This document shows, in pieces, positions 34,667 through 45,000 of a DNA stretch of 64,000 bases (the stretch's first letter is position 1; each line of letters opens with the position of its first letter). The notes beneath the pieces are model-generated. The model did no database searches, was not told the DNA's origin, and saw only the letters and a program-made list of their open reading frames with translations. The translations under genes were made by a program, and so were the position numbers. The DNA lies in the NCBI RefSeq assembly GCF_002356335.1, contig NZ_AP018165.1, forward strand, positions 4,588,001-4,652,000, given 5' to 3'. Source of the stretch: [Mycobacterium] stephanolepidis. Its GTDB lineage: Bacteria > Actinomycetota > Actinomycetes > Mycobacteriales > Mycobacteriaceae.

Positions 34667-35500
34667 TCAGCCGCGTAGCGCCTCCGCCAACGGCTCCAGC
34701 ACCGCTGTGTCATACGGCGGGGGCAGGTAGATGATCGCCACGTCGAGCCCTTCGGCCCCTAGCGCGGCTGCCTCATCGACAACCTTCGCGTAATCGCGAT
34801 CCTCGCCGAGCCGGATGTGGGCCGAGAGCGTGATCTCGGCCGGATCCCGGCCGATGTCGGCGCAGTGCGCGGCCAGCACATCGCGCTTACGCGCGAACTC
34901 CTCGGGCGGTCCGCCCACGAAGTTCCAGTGCTGGGCGTACTTGGCGGTGATCCGCAACGTCCGCTTCTCGCCGCTGCCGCCTATGCAGATGGGCGGGTGC
35001 GGCTTCTGCGGCCCCTTGGGCTCGTTGCGAGCGTCTTTGAGCTGATAGAACGTGCCGTCAAAGCTCGTCGTCTCCTGGCTCAGCAGACCGGTGAGTACCT
35101 CACAGGCCTCTTCGAACCGGTCGAATCGCTCCTTGATGCTGCCCAGTTCAATGCCGTAGGCGCCGGATTCTTCCTCGTTCCAGCCCGCGCCGATACCGAG
35201 TTCGAGGCGACCACCGGACACGATGTCCAACGCCGAGGCCATATTGGCCAGCACGGCCGGATGCCGATAGTGGATACCGGTCACCAGCACCCCGACGCGT
35301 AACCGCCGGGTGGCCTGCGCAAGTGCGGTGAGGGTTATCCAGCCCTCCAGGCACGGCCCGGTGGAATCCGAGAAGATCGGATAGAAGTGATCAAAGGTCC
35401 AGCCGGACTCGAAGACGTCGATCTCGTCGGCCACCTTCCAGATGGCCAGCATGTCGTCCCAGGTGGTGTTCTGCGGAGATGTCTTGAATGCGAAGCGCAT
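34667..35500 (-). CDS. LLM-class F420-dependent oxidoreductase
   Basis: This 277-residue protein has the luciferase-like TIM barrel: VFESGWTFDHFYPIF, TRRLRVGVLVTGIHYRHPAVLANMA in which the VTG-x-HYRHP region binds the deazaflavin, GRLELGIGAGWNEEE and HPPICIGGSGEKRTLR. The GAGW and GGSG motifs are typical of mycobacterial F420 enzymes rather than of FMN luciferases. The hydride acceptor is unknown. It starts MRFAFKTSPQNTTW with AGGG upstream and is the gene downstream of pckG after a 47-base gap, reading towards the terminator at 34618-34663. Confidence 0.9.
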   Translation of the reverse strand: MRFAFKTSPQNTTWDDMLAIWKVADEIDVFESGWTFDHFYPIFSDSTGPCLEGWITLTALAQATRRLRVGVLVTGIHYRHPAVLANMASALDIVSGGRLELGIGAGWNEEESGAYGIELGSIKERFDRFEEACEVLTGLLSQETTSFDGTFYQLKDARNEPKGPQKPHPPICIGGSGEKRTLRITAKYAQHWNFVGGPPEEFARKRDVLAAHCADIGRDPAEITLSAHIRLGEDRDYAKVVDEAAALGAEGLDVAIIYLPPPYDTAVLEPLAEALRG

Positions 35501-35547
35501 TGCACAACCCTATGCAGGATTCACCTGGAGTGTCGACCAGATACGAA

Positions 35548-37368
35548 CTATCCCAGCCGCTGCTTGAGAGCGTCGAACTCATCCTTGACGCCGGTGGGCA
35601 GCTTGTCGCCGATGAACTCGAACCACTCCTCGATGAGCGGCAGTTCGGCCTGCCACTCGTCGTTGTGGACCGCGAGCGCCTCGGCCACGTCGGCCTCCTC
35701 GACGTCCAGCCCGGCCAGGTCCAGGTCCTCGACGCCCGGGACGGTTCCGATCGGGGTGGACACACCGTTGGCACGGTGCTCGATCCGGTCGACGATCCAC
35801 TTGAGCACCCGGCTGTTCTCGCCGAATCCGGGCCACAGGAAACGGCCGTCATCGCCACGACGGAACCAGTTCACGAAGAACACCTTGGGCAGCTTGGACT
35901 CGTCGGCCTGCTTGCCCACGTTGATCCAGTGGTTCAGGTAGTCACCCACGTGGTAGCCCATGAACGGCAGCATCGCCATCGGGTCGCGGCGCACGGTGCC
36001 GACCTTGCCCTCGGCGGCCGCGGTCTGCTCCGAACCCAGTGTGCCGCCGATGAACACACCGTGCTGCCAGTCGCGGGCCTCGGTCACCAGCGGCACGGTC
36101 GTCTTGCGTCGGCCGCCGAACAGGATGGCCGAGATCGGCACGCCCTGCGGGTCGTCCCACTCGGGAGCCAGGATGGGGCACTGCGACATCGGGGTGCAGT
36201 AACGCGAATTCGGGTGCGCCGCTTTGGTCTCGGTCTCGCGCAGAATCCAGTCCTGACCCTTCCAATCGATCAGGTGCTCCGGCTCTCCCTCCAGACCTTC
36301 CCACCACACGTCGTTGTCGTCGGTACGCGCGACGTTGGTGAAGACGGTGTTACCGGCCTCGATGGTCTTCATGGCGTTGGGGTTCGAGCTCCAGTTGGTA
36401 CCGGGTGCCACACCGAAGAAGCCGAACTCCGGGTTGACGGCGTACAGGCGGCCGTCCTTGCCGAAGCGCATCCAGGCGATGTCGTCACCCAAAGTCTCTG
36501 CGCGCCACCCGGGGATGGTCGGCTGAATCATGGCGAGGTTCGTCTTGCCGCAGGCCGACGGGAAGGCGGCGGCCACGTAGTAGGCCTTGTTCTCCGGCGA
36601 GATGAGCTTGAGGATCAGCATGTGCTCGGCGAGCCAGCCCTCGTCATGGGCCATCGCCGAGGCGATACGCAGCGAGTAGCACTTCTTGCCCAGCAGCGCG
36701 TTACCGCCGTAACCCGAACCGTACGACCAGATTTCACGGGATTCGGGGAAGTGGGTGATGTATTTGGTGTCGTTGCACGGCCACGGCACGTCTTCCTGGC
36801 CGGGCTCCAGGGGCGCACCGATCGAGTGCAGCGCCTTGACGAAGAATCCGTCGTCGCCCAGCTTCTCCAGAGCGGCGGCACCCATACGGGTCATCACCCG
36901 CATGGAGGCAACGACGTACTCCGAATCGGTGAGCTCCACACCCAGCTTGGGGTCCTCGGCACCGAGCGGGCCCATGCAGAACGGCACCACCCACATGGTC
37001 CGTCCGCGCATGCTGCCCCGGAACAGCTCGGTCATGGTCTCGCGCATCTCGGTGGGGTCCACCCAGTTGTTGGTGGGACCGGCGTCCTCTTCACGCTCGG
37101 AGCAGATGTACGTCCGCGATTCCACCCGGGCGACGTCCGACGGGTCCGACAGCGCCAGGAACGAGTTGGGGTGCTTCTCGGAGTTGAGCCGCTGGAAGGT
37201 GCCGGCGTCCACCAGTTGCTGAGAAACGCGCTCGAACTCCTCATCGGAACCATCAGCGAACACGACCCGATCAGGTTGTGTCAGCTCAGCGACCTCGCGG
37301 ACCCAAGCGAGCAATCCGGCGTGTTTCGTCGGAGCGTTGTCAAGACCGGGAATGGTCGCTGCTGTCAT
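35548..37368 (-). CDS. pckG: Phosphoenolpyruvate carboxykinase (GTP)
   Basis: This 606-residue enzyme converts oxaloacetate and GTP to phosphoenolpyruvate, the entry step of gluconeogenesis when mycobacteria grow on lipids. The length and motifs are those of the GTP-specific class: [15 protein letters not shown], the P-loop with active cysteine [25 protein letters not shown] and the [12 protein letters not shown] guanine loop. The start [13 protein letters not shown] has GAGGAG nine bases upstream; a second ATG three codons earlier abuts that site too closely. It is followed by the LLM gene and preceded by a 14-bp palindrome. Confidence 0.97.
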   Translation of the reverse strand: MTAATIPGLDNAPTKHAGLLAWVREVAELTQPDRVVFADGSDEEFERVSQQLVDAGTFQRLNSEKHPNSFLALSDPSDVARVESRTYICSEREEDAGPTNNWVDPTEMRETMTELFRGSMRGRTMWVVPFCMGPLGAEDPKLGVELTDSEYVVASMRVMTRMGAAALEKLGDDGFFVKALHSIGAPLEPGQEDVPWPCNDTKYITHFPESREIWSYGSGYGGNALLGKKCYSLRIASAMAHDEGWLAEHMLILKLISPENKAYYVAAAFPSACGKTNLAMIQPTIPGWRAETLGDDIAWMRFGKDGRLYAVNPEFGFFGVAPGTNWSSNPNAMKTIEAGNTVFTNVARTDDNDVWWEGLEGEPEHLIDWKGQDWILRETETKAAHPNSRYCTPMSQCPILAPEWDDPQGVPISAILFGGRRKTTVPLVTEARDWQHGVFIGGTLGSEQTAAAEGKVGTVRRDPMAMLPFMGYHVGDYLNHWINVGKQADESKLPKVFFVNWFRRGDDGRFLWPGFGENSRVLKWIVDRIEHRANGVSTPIGTVPGVEDLDLAGLDVEEADVAEALAVHNDEWQAELPLIEEWFEFIGDKLPTGVKDEFDALKQRLG

Positions 37369-37446
37369 CGAGAGCATCTCCTCGTTGAGCCGGGTGAGGT
37401 ACGCAGTTGCCGCACCGGCGCTGGTCGGAACCTAGATATATGAGGT

Positions 37447-37460
37447 TAGCGCTGGCGCTA
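37447..37460. promoter_or_regulatory. 14-bp palindrome upstream of pckG
   Basis: TAGCGC-TG-GCGCTA lies about 80 bases before the pckG start, just upstream of the AT-rich CATATATCTAGG on the minus strand, which could be the -10 region. It is a candidate operator for carbon-source control. Nothing else is evident in 37369-37544. Confidence 0.4.
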
Positions 37461-37544
37461 TTCAGCGTGAAACGGGGTTGGTACGTATCCATCAATAACA
37501 AGCGAGCTTCGGCCAGTACTCCCCGCGGTACAACCCCAGCCCAT

Positions 37545-37901
37545 TTACTTACCGCCAACGCGACCGTGCTCGATGAGCTCCCAGTGCGCACCCGCACCGC
37601 GGGCCCAGGTCTCATACGTGCCGTCCGCCCCGAACGTGGTCACTTTGTCGGCGATACCGTCCTCGTCGACGTCGGACACCACCGATAACCCGTCGGGTTC
37701 ATGCAGAGTGACGGTGTCATCGATACCGTCATGGTCGGTGTCGATGAGGTCTGTTCCGAGGTCCACCAGACCACCGTCAGTGGGCAGGTACAGGTGGTGA
37801 TCGACGTGCAGGTCGGGACTGAGGGCATGGCCGGGCTCGTGCACTCCTTCACCTGGCCCCCCAAGGCCCACATGGAAACCCTGGTCAAAACCATCGATCA
37901 T
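37545..37901 (-). CDS. DUF6802-like protein with Ca-binding-type repeats
   Basis: This 118-residue protein has no signal peptide. Its middle carries repeats of the EF-hand-like, thrombospondin-3 kind: LIDTDHDGIDDTVTL, SVVSDVDEDGIADKVTTF and GADGTYETWARG, each with alternating acidic residues and Gly-Ile that could bind calcium. The N terminus is Gly/His/Pro rich (PGHALSPDLHVDHHLYLP). Its ATG start (MIDGFDQGF) is eight bases after the stop of the GTPase-like gene on the same strand. I believe it belongs to a mycobacterial DUF6802 family; function is unknown. Confidence 0.78.
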   Translation of the reverse strand: MIDGFDQGFHVGLGGPGEGVHEPGHALSPDLHVDHHLYLPTDGGLVDLGTDLIDTDHDGIDDTVTLHEPDGLSVVSDVDEDGIADKVTTFGADGTYETWARGAGAHWELIEHGRVGGK

Positions 37902-37909
37902 GTCTCTGC

Positions 37910-39373
37910 CTAACCCTCGCGCACGCGGCCTATCGATCCATTCTCGGCCGTCCCCGCGATCGCGTCCAGCCGTTCGGTGACCTTCGTTAACGCTTTATGT
38001 ACGGAGGGCAGGTCGCGCTTGCGCAGCGCCGTTGCGCGTGCGGTGTTCATGGCGGCCTCGCGCAGCTCGGAGTCGATTTGCCCGACCCGGGCGGCCAGCT
38101 TGTCGTTCTCGCGTTCGTCGATCTCGACCAGATCTGCGTTGAGCCTGGTCTCTACCTCCAGCACCCGCGCTGCGACCCACTGCTCCAAGTACGCGCGCAG
38201 CTCTCCCGTGGTGTCTCCCAACCACCGGTCCAGCACCGTCCGGTCGTGCAAGAGCCCCCGCACCGCGACCAACCACACAGCGATACAGGCGCCGGCGATG
38301 AGACCCACCGCCAATCCAGCCGGAGCCAGGCCGGGACGGGCGTATGCCACCAACCGGGACACCGTCAATGCCGCACCCAGACCGAAGAACACCCCGAACA
38401 GCGCCATCATCCGGGTCTCCAGCCGACGTGATCGCACCGACGGATCGGCCGCTTCCGGCGACACCGGACGATTCGTGCTGGGGCGCGGCGCCACCCAGCG
38501 TTGGGTCACCTCGGCCGAGATCTCGGCCAGATGCTCCTCGGTACCCTGCTCTACTTCGGCCACCACCTCGGCCGCCCGGCGTCGCACCCGATCACCGAAG
38601 CCGGGCACATCACGGCGCTTCAGTTCTGCGATGTCCTCGCGCAGCTCGCCTGCCACCGAGCCCACTCGCTTGCGCGCGAAGTACAGCAGCGTCATGCGCG
38701 CCTGCGCGATGCGGTTGCGCAACGCCAAGGTCCGTTCGGACTTGCCCGAACGCGTCCGCCGTACCGCCGCCTGCCGCTGATTGCGCAGCTCGTCCGCGCG
38801 TGCACCCTCACCCGCTTCCGGCGGTACGTTCAGCATCCCCTGCAGACGAGTCGCCCAGGCACGCAACCGGTTTCGCTCAGCCAGGGCAGGTTCCCCACGA
38901 ACCTTGCGCACCGCCCGCACCAAGTCGTCGAGTCCCGCCGCCGTGCCACGCGTCGAGACCCCCAGCCAGGTGACACCGCTGAACCGGGAGTCGTGCTCGG
39001 CCAGGATCTCCCGATTCCGGTTCATGACCTCGCGCCAGGACTGGTGCACATCGATCTTGGACACCACCGCGACCAGGGCATCGGTGTTGGCAGCGGCCAG
39101 CTGAATCAAACCGCAGTCCGACGGGGTCAGCGGCGCGGTCCCGCTGCATACGAAAACCACCGCCGAGGGCGCCTGCCCGTGTTGCAGCTCCTCGGGCTCG
39201 ACGATGCGCACTCCCGATATGCGTGAGGACAGCTCGGTGGCCAGGGTGCTCGCGCCTGCCAGCCAGCTGCCGGTCACCATCACGGCGTCGTGCACCTGCA
39301 CGCCGAGCGGACCCAGCGTGGGATCCACCGCCAGCACCAATTCGTCGACCAGCTTGTCCGTAGGAGTTGTCAC
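37910..39373 (-). CDS. Membrane GTPase-like protein, dynamin-type partner 2 (Rv0210-like)
   Basis: This 487-residue protein starts at the GTG of VTTPTDKLVDELVL, overlapping the upstream gene in GTGA. The first 200 residues look like a GTPase core with degenerate P-loop (MVTGSWLAGASTLA) but intact switch-like VVFVCSGTAPLTPSD and NKxD-like VVSKIDVHQSW. Long charged helices follow, then two membrane helices near residues 345-395 (ALFGVFFGLGAAL, GLAVGLIAGACIAVWLV), then more coils. This layout recalls bacterial dynamin-like pairs such as IniA/IniC, which remodel membranes; it is an inference. It corresponds by position and size to Rv0210. Confidence 0.8.
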   Translation of the reverse strand: MTTPTDKLVDELVLAVDPTLGPLGVQVHDAVMVTGSWLAGASTLATELSSRISGVRIVEPEELQHGQAPSAVVFVCSGTAPLTPSDCGLIQLAAANTDALVAVVSKIDVHQSWREVMNRNREILAEHDSRFSGVTWLGVSTRGTAAGLDDLVRAVRKVRGEPALAERNRLRAWATRLQGMLNVPPEAGEGARADELRNQRQAAVRRTRSGKSERTLALRNRIAQARMTLLYFARKRVGSVAGELREDIAELKRRDVPGFGDRVRRRAAEVVAEVEQGTEEHLAEISAEVTQRWVAPRPSTNRPVSPEAADPSVRSRRLETRMMALFGVFFGLGAALTVSRLVAYARPGLAPAGLAVGLIAGACIAVWLVAVRGLLHDRTVLDRWLGDTTGELRAYLEQWVAARVLEVETRLNADLVEIDERENDKLAARVGQIDSELREAAMNTARATALRKRDLPSVHKALTKVTERLDAIAGTAENGSIGRVREG

Positions 39374-40434
39374 GCCCGGCCCCCGGCCAGCCGCCACAAG
39401 CGCAGCGATCCCCGCACAATGTCCGTACCCATCGCGGCGTATGTGGCGTTCACCGGTCCCGCGGCGAACCGCTGCCAGTGTTCGGCGCGGTAGCGGTGAT
39501 CTTCTGGATGATCGCTCAGCTCCACCGTCAGGCCCGCCGCCGTGGCGGCGTCCACCGCGCATTGCATCGCGGCGACCACCACGTCGTCACTGGTCAAAAA
39601 GGCGTCGATCTGCACCGGAAGCACACCCGTCACGCCGATCCTGCGGAGTTCGGCGAGCACCGAGCGCATGCGGCGGTACCAGCCCTGGGCAATGGCCGCG
39701 CGAATCGCGTTCACCACCGCATCGACGCCCGACAGGTCGCGCAGTAGTGCGGCGAGTCCCGGGGCCGCCAGGGTGGGAACCTGCCGAAGCGCCCCGATCG
39801 CACACCCCATCGGGTACAGGTCCAGCTCATGGAGCAACCGCTGCCTCATCGGCACCGGCACCTGGTGTGGGCCGGTGACGAAGGCATCGACGGAACTGGT
39901 GTCCGCGGGGTCACCGACCATCAGTTTGAGGGCCTCGACCATGCCCTCGTCGATATCCGCCAACGGAACGTGCGCCGATAAGGGCAGTGTCGGCACCCGC
40001 GTCTCGACGCGGTACTGGGCGCAGCGCTCCACCGCAGCGGTCCAGGGGCCGCGAGCGGCGCCGGGATCGGTCAGATCTGCCTTGTTGAGAATCAGCACTT
40101 TGGGTGCGTTGGACGCCTCCAGTACGGCGCGGTCCTCGGGCTTGAGCGCCTCTGCGAACACCACCACATCGACGTCCGCGGTGATCGGTTCCGACGGGAT
40201 CGGCACTTCGATGAGCGCATGCCCGGGCCCGTCCGCTGCCGGCAGGGTGCGTCCCAACGCGCCGATCACGCTGGTGACGCCCACACCGGCCCGGCCCCGG
40301 ACGGTCACCCGAAGGGGGTCTCCCGACCGCACCGCGAGATCGTGAATCCGCTGGCCTCCGTGCACCTGGCGGACCTCAGGACGCGTGACGAACCGGTCGA
40401 GCGCTCCCCGGAAGATCTCAAACCCCCGCGTCAT
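39370..40434 (-). CDS. GTPase-like protein, dynamin-type partner 1 (Rv0209-like)
   Basis: This 354-residue protein begins with a P-loop-like strand VTVRGRAGVGVTSVIGALG in which the invariant Lys-Ser/Thr is replaced by Val-Thr, yet the later VVVFAEALKPEDRAVL and G4 motif KVLILNKADLTDPG are kept. The remaining half is helical with no membrane segment. It is coupled in GTGA to the following membrane GTPase-like gene, suggesting the two form a complex in which nucleotide binding is asymmetric or lost. Counterpart of Rv0209; function unknown. It is divergent from trmB with a 128-bp shared control gap. Confidence 0.78.
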   Translation of the reverse strand: MTRGFEIFRGALDRFVTRPEVRQVHGGQRIHDLAVRSGDPLRVTVRGRAGVGVTSVIGALGRTLPAADGPGHALIEVPIPSEPITADVDVVVFAEALKPEDRAVLEASNAPKVLILNKADLTDPGAARGPWTAAVERCAQYRVETRVPTLPLSAHVPLADIDEGMVEALKLMVGDPADTSSVDAFVTGPHQVPVPMRQRLLHELDLYPMGCAIGALRQVPTLAAPGLAALLRDLSGVDAVVNAIRAAIAQGWYRRMRSVLAELRRIGVTGVLPVQIDAFLTSDDVVVAAMQCAVDAATAAGLTVELSDHPEDHRYRAEHWQRFAAGPVNATYAAMGTDIVRGSLRLWRLAGGRA

Positions 40435-40563
40435 TGCTTTGCAGACCCAATCTCATCGCTCGTACGGAAATGCTCACATTGTCACCTGATCCGATGGAGG
40501 GTTCCACCCTGGTAGGCAACTGTTGAGTATCAATATGCGCTGGGATTATGGGATCTGCCGCCC

Positions 40564-41379
40564 ATGAGTGACCATGGGAAGATGCGTTGTGACGGCCAGG
40601 AGCGGGGCTGTGTGGCATCTGAAACAGCCACCGACGAGCTCCCTGGGACCGGCGGTGTCGATTCCACTGCCGGTACGGATGGCCGCGACCATCACCCCCG
40701 TCGCGTGTCCAGCTTCCGTTCACGCGGATCATCGCTGTCCGACGGACAGCAGAAGGCCTGGGACAAATCCTGGCCAACCTTCGGCCGCGTCGCCCGGGAA
40801 GCCGACGGCACCTGCCCACCGCTGGAACCTGCGGCCTGGTTTGGCCGCACCGCACCCCTGATTCTTGAAATCGGCTGCGGCACAGGAACATCCACCGCCG
40901 CGATGGCACTAGAAGAACCGCAGTTCGACGTGCTTGCGGTGGAGGTATACCGCAAGGGCCTGGCACAGTTGCTGTCGGCGATCGATCGTGAGGGCATCGA
41001 GAACATCCGGCTGATCCGCGGCGATGCCCTGGACGTGCTGGAGTACCTGCTGCCCTCGGGATCGCTGACCGCGGCGCGGGTGTTCTTCCCAGACCCCTGG
41101 CCCAAGGCCCGCCACCACAAGCGGCGACTGCTCCAACCAGGCACCGTGGCACTACTCTCGGACCGCCTCCGGCCGGGCGGCACCCTGCATGTGGCCACCG
41201 ACCACGCGAATTACGCCCAGCACATCGCCGAGGTGGGCGATAACGAATCCACGCTGCGGCGCCTTGAGCTCGACGATTCCCGCATTCCCGTCTCCGTGAA
41301 CCGGCCCACCACTAAGTTCGAGGGGAAAGCGCACACGGTCGGCAGTGCGATCAACGACTTCGTCTGGGAGCGATTGTGA
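40564..41379 (+). CDS. trmB: tRNA (guanine-N7-)-methyltransferase
   Basis: This 271-residue protein is TrmB, which methylates G46 in the tRNA variable loop using SAM. The SAM-binding ILEIGCGTGTST motif, the acidic end of strand 2 VLAVEVYRKGLAQLL, RVFFPDPWPKARHHKRRL (hallmark PDPWPKxRHxKRR) and the C-terminal PTTKFEGKA motif are all there. The first 45 residues are a polar extension also common in mycobacterial TrmB. The order trmB, NYN gene, mmpL3 is the conserved Rv0208c-Rv0206c cluster, and it overlaps the NYN gene in GTGA. Confidence 0.95.
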   Translation: MSDHGKMRCDGQERGCVASETATDELPGTGGVDSTAGTDGRDHHPRRVSSFRSRGSSLSDGQQKAWDKSWPTFGRVAREADGTCPPLEPAAWFGRTAPLILEIGCGTGTSTAAMALEEPQFDVLAVEVYRKGLAQLLSAIDREGIENIRLIRGDALDVLEYLLPSGSLTAARVFFPDPWPKARHHKRRLLQPGTVALLSDRLRPGGTLHVATDHANYAQHIAEVGDNESTLRRLELDDSRIPVSVNRPTTKFEGKAHTVGSAINDFVWERL

Positions 41380-42059
41380 GCCTCGCCGAGGACTTGGAGC
41401 GCCCCAACACAGTGGACGAAACGGCCCACCGACGCCAGGTGCTGCGAGTACTGCTGGTGTGGGACGCACCCAACCTCGACATGGGCCTGGGCGCCATCAT
41501 CGGCGGGCGCCCCTCTGCGGAGAACCGGCCCCGATTCGACGCTCTGGGCCGTTGGCTGCTCGAACGCACGGCCGCTTACTCGGCGGATCATCCCGATTGC
41601 CTCGTCGAACCCGAGGCCACAGTGTTTACCAATATCGCGCCGGGAAGTGCCGACGTAGTGCGCCCATGGGTCGAGGCGCTGCGCAATGTTGGGTTTGCGG
41701 TATTTGCCAAACCCAAGATCGACGAAGACAGCGACGTCGACGTCGACATGCTTGCTCATATCGAGCTGCGGTCCGATGAAGGCCTGGCCGGGGTACTTGT
41801 GGCCTCGGCGGATGGTCAGGCTTTCCGGGAACCGATGGAGAAAATCGCCGGTGACGGGGTGCCCGTCAGTGTGCTGGGATTTCGCGAACATGCGAGTTGG
41901 GCGCTAACCTCGGATACTCTGGAGTTCGTCGATCTCGAGGACATACCCGGAGTTTTCCCCCGAGCCTTACCGCGGGTGGGTCTAGATTCGCTCCCCGACG
42001 AAGGCGCCTGGTTGCAGCCATTCCGACCCTTGTCGGCGTTGCTGACGTCCAGGACATGA
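41376..42059 (+). CDS. NYN-domain (PIN-like RNase) protein, Rv0207c-like
   Basis: This 227-residue protein starts GTG in a four-base overlap with trmB. It has NYN/PIN-fold acidic residues: LLVWDAPNLDMGLGAIIGG at the N terminus, KIDEDSDVDVDMLAHIELR in the middle and VLVASADGQAFREP, positions that coordinate the catalytic metal in such RNases. The partner trmB suggests tRNA or other RNA processing, while the following mmpL3 may simply share the transcript. M. tuberculosis Rv0207c occupies the same position. RNase activity has not been demonstrated to my knowledge. Confidence 0.87.
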   Translation: MSLAEDLERPNTVDETAHRRQVLRVLLVWDAPNLDMGLGAIIGGRPSAENRPRFDALGRWLLERTAAYSADHPDCLVEPEATVFTNIAPGSADVVRPWVEALRNVGFAVFAKPKIDEDSDVDVDMLAHIELRSDEGLAGVLVASADGQAFREPMEKIAGDGVPVSVLGFREHASWALTSDTLEFVDLEDIPGVFPRALPRVGLDSLPDEGAWLQPFRPLSALLTSRT

Positions 42060-42095
42060 AAACCGGCGCGTGAGAGACGCTAGTTAGGAGATTCT

Positions 42096-45000
42096 GTGTT
42101 CGCCTGGTGGGGCCGAATGGTGTACCGGTATCGGTTCATCGTCGTTGCCGCGTTCGTCACGATATGCCTGGGTTCCGGGCTTTTCGGGATAACGCTCGGC
42201 GACCACGTGACGCAGAGTGGCTTCTTCGCGGACAACAGCGAGTCGGTGAAGGCCTCCGTGATGGCCGACGACGCGCTCGGACGCGACCGAACCACCCACG
42301 TCGTCGCCGTCATCGCAGCCCCCGAGGGTAAGACGGTCGACGATCCCGCTTTCCAGAAGAAGGTCATCGACCACTTCGACCAGCTTCAGAAGGACAACCC
42401 CAACGAGGTCTACGGCTGGGCCGGCTGGTTACGCGCCCCCACCACCACGGACCCCACCGTCAAACGGATGGTCACCGACGACCGTAAACACACCTTCGTC
42501 TCGGTCAGCCTCAAGGGCGACGACGACGACACCATCCTCAACAACTACAAAGCCCTGTCCGATCCGGACAAGGACCACGATCCCGCCAAGAACAAGTTCC
42601 TGCTCGACGGAGTGGACATCCAGCTGGCCGGCCTGCAGCCCGTGGCCAGCGAGCTGACCGGAACCATCGGTACCGACCAGCAGCGCATGGAGGTGCTGTC
42701 GCTCCCGATCATGGCGGTCGTGCTGTTCTTCGTCTTCGGTGGCGTGATCGCCGCGGGCCTGCCGCTGATGGTCGGCGGTCTGACCATCGCGGGCGCACTC
42801 GGCATCATGCGGCTGATCACGCTGTTCGCCCCGGTGCACTTCTTCGCTCAGCCGGTGGTCACGCTCATCGGCCTCGGTATCGCCATCGACTACTCGCTGT
42901 TCATCGTCAGCCGCTTCCGCGAGGAAATCGCCGAGGGCTACGACACCGAAACCGCGGTCCGGCGCACCGTCATCACCTCCGGTCGCACCGTCATGTTCTC
43001 GGCCACATTGATCGCGGCCGCCCTGATGCCGATGCTGATCGTGCCGCAGCAGTTCCTGAGGTCGCTGACGTATGCCGGTATCGCCTCGGTGCTGCTCGCC
43101 GCGATTCTGGCGGTCACCGTGTTGCCCGCATGCCTGGGTGTTCTCGGGCGCCATGTCGATGCGTTGAGCATCAAGCGGTTCAGCCGGACCAAGTCGCGCG
43201 AGGAGCTGGAGAACGGCTTCTGGGGACGCACCGTCGTCTTCGTGATGCAGCGCCCGCTGGTATTCGCCGTACCGATCGTCATCGTGATGCTGCTGCTGAT
43301 CATCCCGCTGGGCAACCTCAAGCTCGGTGGATTCAGTGAAAAGTACTTACCGCCAACGAATTCGGTTCGCGTGGCACAAGAGGACTTCGACAAGCTGTTC
43401 CCCGGGTTCCGCACCGAGACCATCACCATCGTGACCAAGGGCGCCACGGACTCGCAGCTCAACCAGATCCGGGCGGACGCCATGAAGGTTCCCGGGTTCG
43501 TCGAACCCGGCGGTGACAAGAGCCAGATGTGGCAGCGCCGCCAGTCCGTCAAGACCGACGGCGACGCCAGCGTCAAGGTCATCCAGAACGCCCTGATCAA
43601 CCGTGATACCGCCGGAGCAAAGGTCAAAGAGCTCCGAGCGATGTCCGTTCCCAAGGGCGTCACGATGTACGTCGGTGGTACTCCCGCACTCGAGCAGGAC
43701 TCGATCGACACCGTGTTCGACAAGCTCCCGCTGGTGATCGTGATCCTGATCAGCGTCACCACAATCCTGATGTTCCTGGCGTTCGGCTCATTGGTCTTGC
43801 CCATCAAGGCAGCGGTCATGAGTGCCCTGGGCCTGGGGTCGACGATGGGCATCCTCACCTGGATATTCGTCGACGGACACTTCTCCAAGTGGCTCAATTT
43901 CACTCCGACACCGCTTACCGCGCCGGTCATCGTGCTGATCATCGTCGTCATCTACGGCCTGTCCAGCGACTACGAAGTGTTCCTGATGTCCCGCATGATC
44001 GAGGCGCGGCACCAGGGACTGTCGACCACCGAGGCCGTGCGCGTGGGTACCGCCAACACCGGGCGGATCATCACCGCGGCCGCGTTGATCCTGATCGTGG
44101 TGGCCGGCGGCTTCGCCTTCTCCGATCTGGTGATGATGAAGTATCTGGCCTTCGGTCTCATCGCCGCCTTGATCTTGGACGCCACCGTGGTCCGCATGCT
44201 GCTCATCCCGGCAGTCATGAAGCTGCTCGGCGACGACTGCTGGTGGGCACCGGCCTGGATGAAGCGCATCCAGGTGAAGCTCGGCCTCGGCGAGGTCACC
44301 CTTGCTGATGAGCGCAAGCGCCCCACCGGACGCGAGCAGGCCATCGCGGCGGCCAGTTCTCCGGTCGGGTCCAACGCACGCACCACCAAGCTGCAGATCG
44401 CCTCCGAGCGCACCCGGTTGCCCTCGACACCCACACCGCGCCAACATGATCCGTCCGCACCGGCACGGCCCACTCCGCCGCCTCCCGCTCCCCCGACCAC
44501 TCCGGTCAACCTCGCGGGCGACGACAGTGGGGATGCCCCTGCGACAACGCGGATGTCGGTGCCCGGCAAGAACGTCGCGCCTACCGACGCGCCCACCACG
44601 CGCGTACCCGGCGGCAATCCGACGGGCCCGGACGCTCCGACCACCCGCAGCAGCGTTGCCGGAACGCACCGCCCAGACCGCCGCAATGCCGATCGCGAGA
44701 TCGAGTCCTGGCTCGGCGAGCTGCGCGGCCCCAAGCAACCCGGCTCCGGCGCCGTCGCCGAATCCGGCGAAGCAACCACCGCGATCCCGGTATCTAAGCC
44801 GCCGCAGTCGACACCGCCGAGCCGTGCCAACGGCACACCCGCCGAGGACGCCACGACCGCGATGCCCATCGCTACACCCGATGCCACACGGCAGGGACCG
44901 CCTCGGGCTCCGCGTCCTTCGCAGTCCGCCCAGCCCGCTCCTCCTGCCGCCGATGCCACCGAGGCACTCCCGGCATCCGGGCAGAATCGCGAGCAGAAGC

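Noticed and set aside
35488..37443. A 650-codon open frame antisense to pckG
   Set aside because: It mirrors the high-GC third-position pattern of pckG, shows no domain, and has no ribosome site.
40435..40563. Possible small gene between the GTPase pair and trmB
   Set aside because: Only short frames without ribosome sites; the gap is best read as a divergent promoter region.
42429..43154. Long open frames antisense to mmpL3
   Set aside because: Compositional shadows: low-complexity Arg/Gly/His-rich translations opposite a certain gene.
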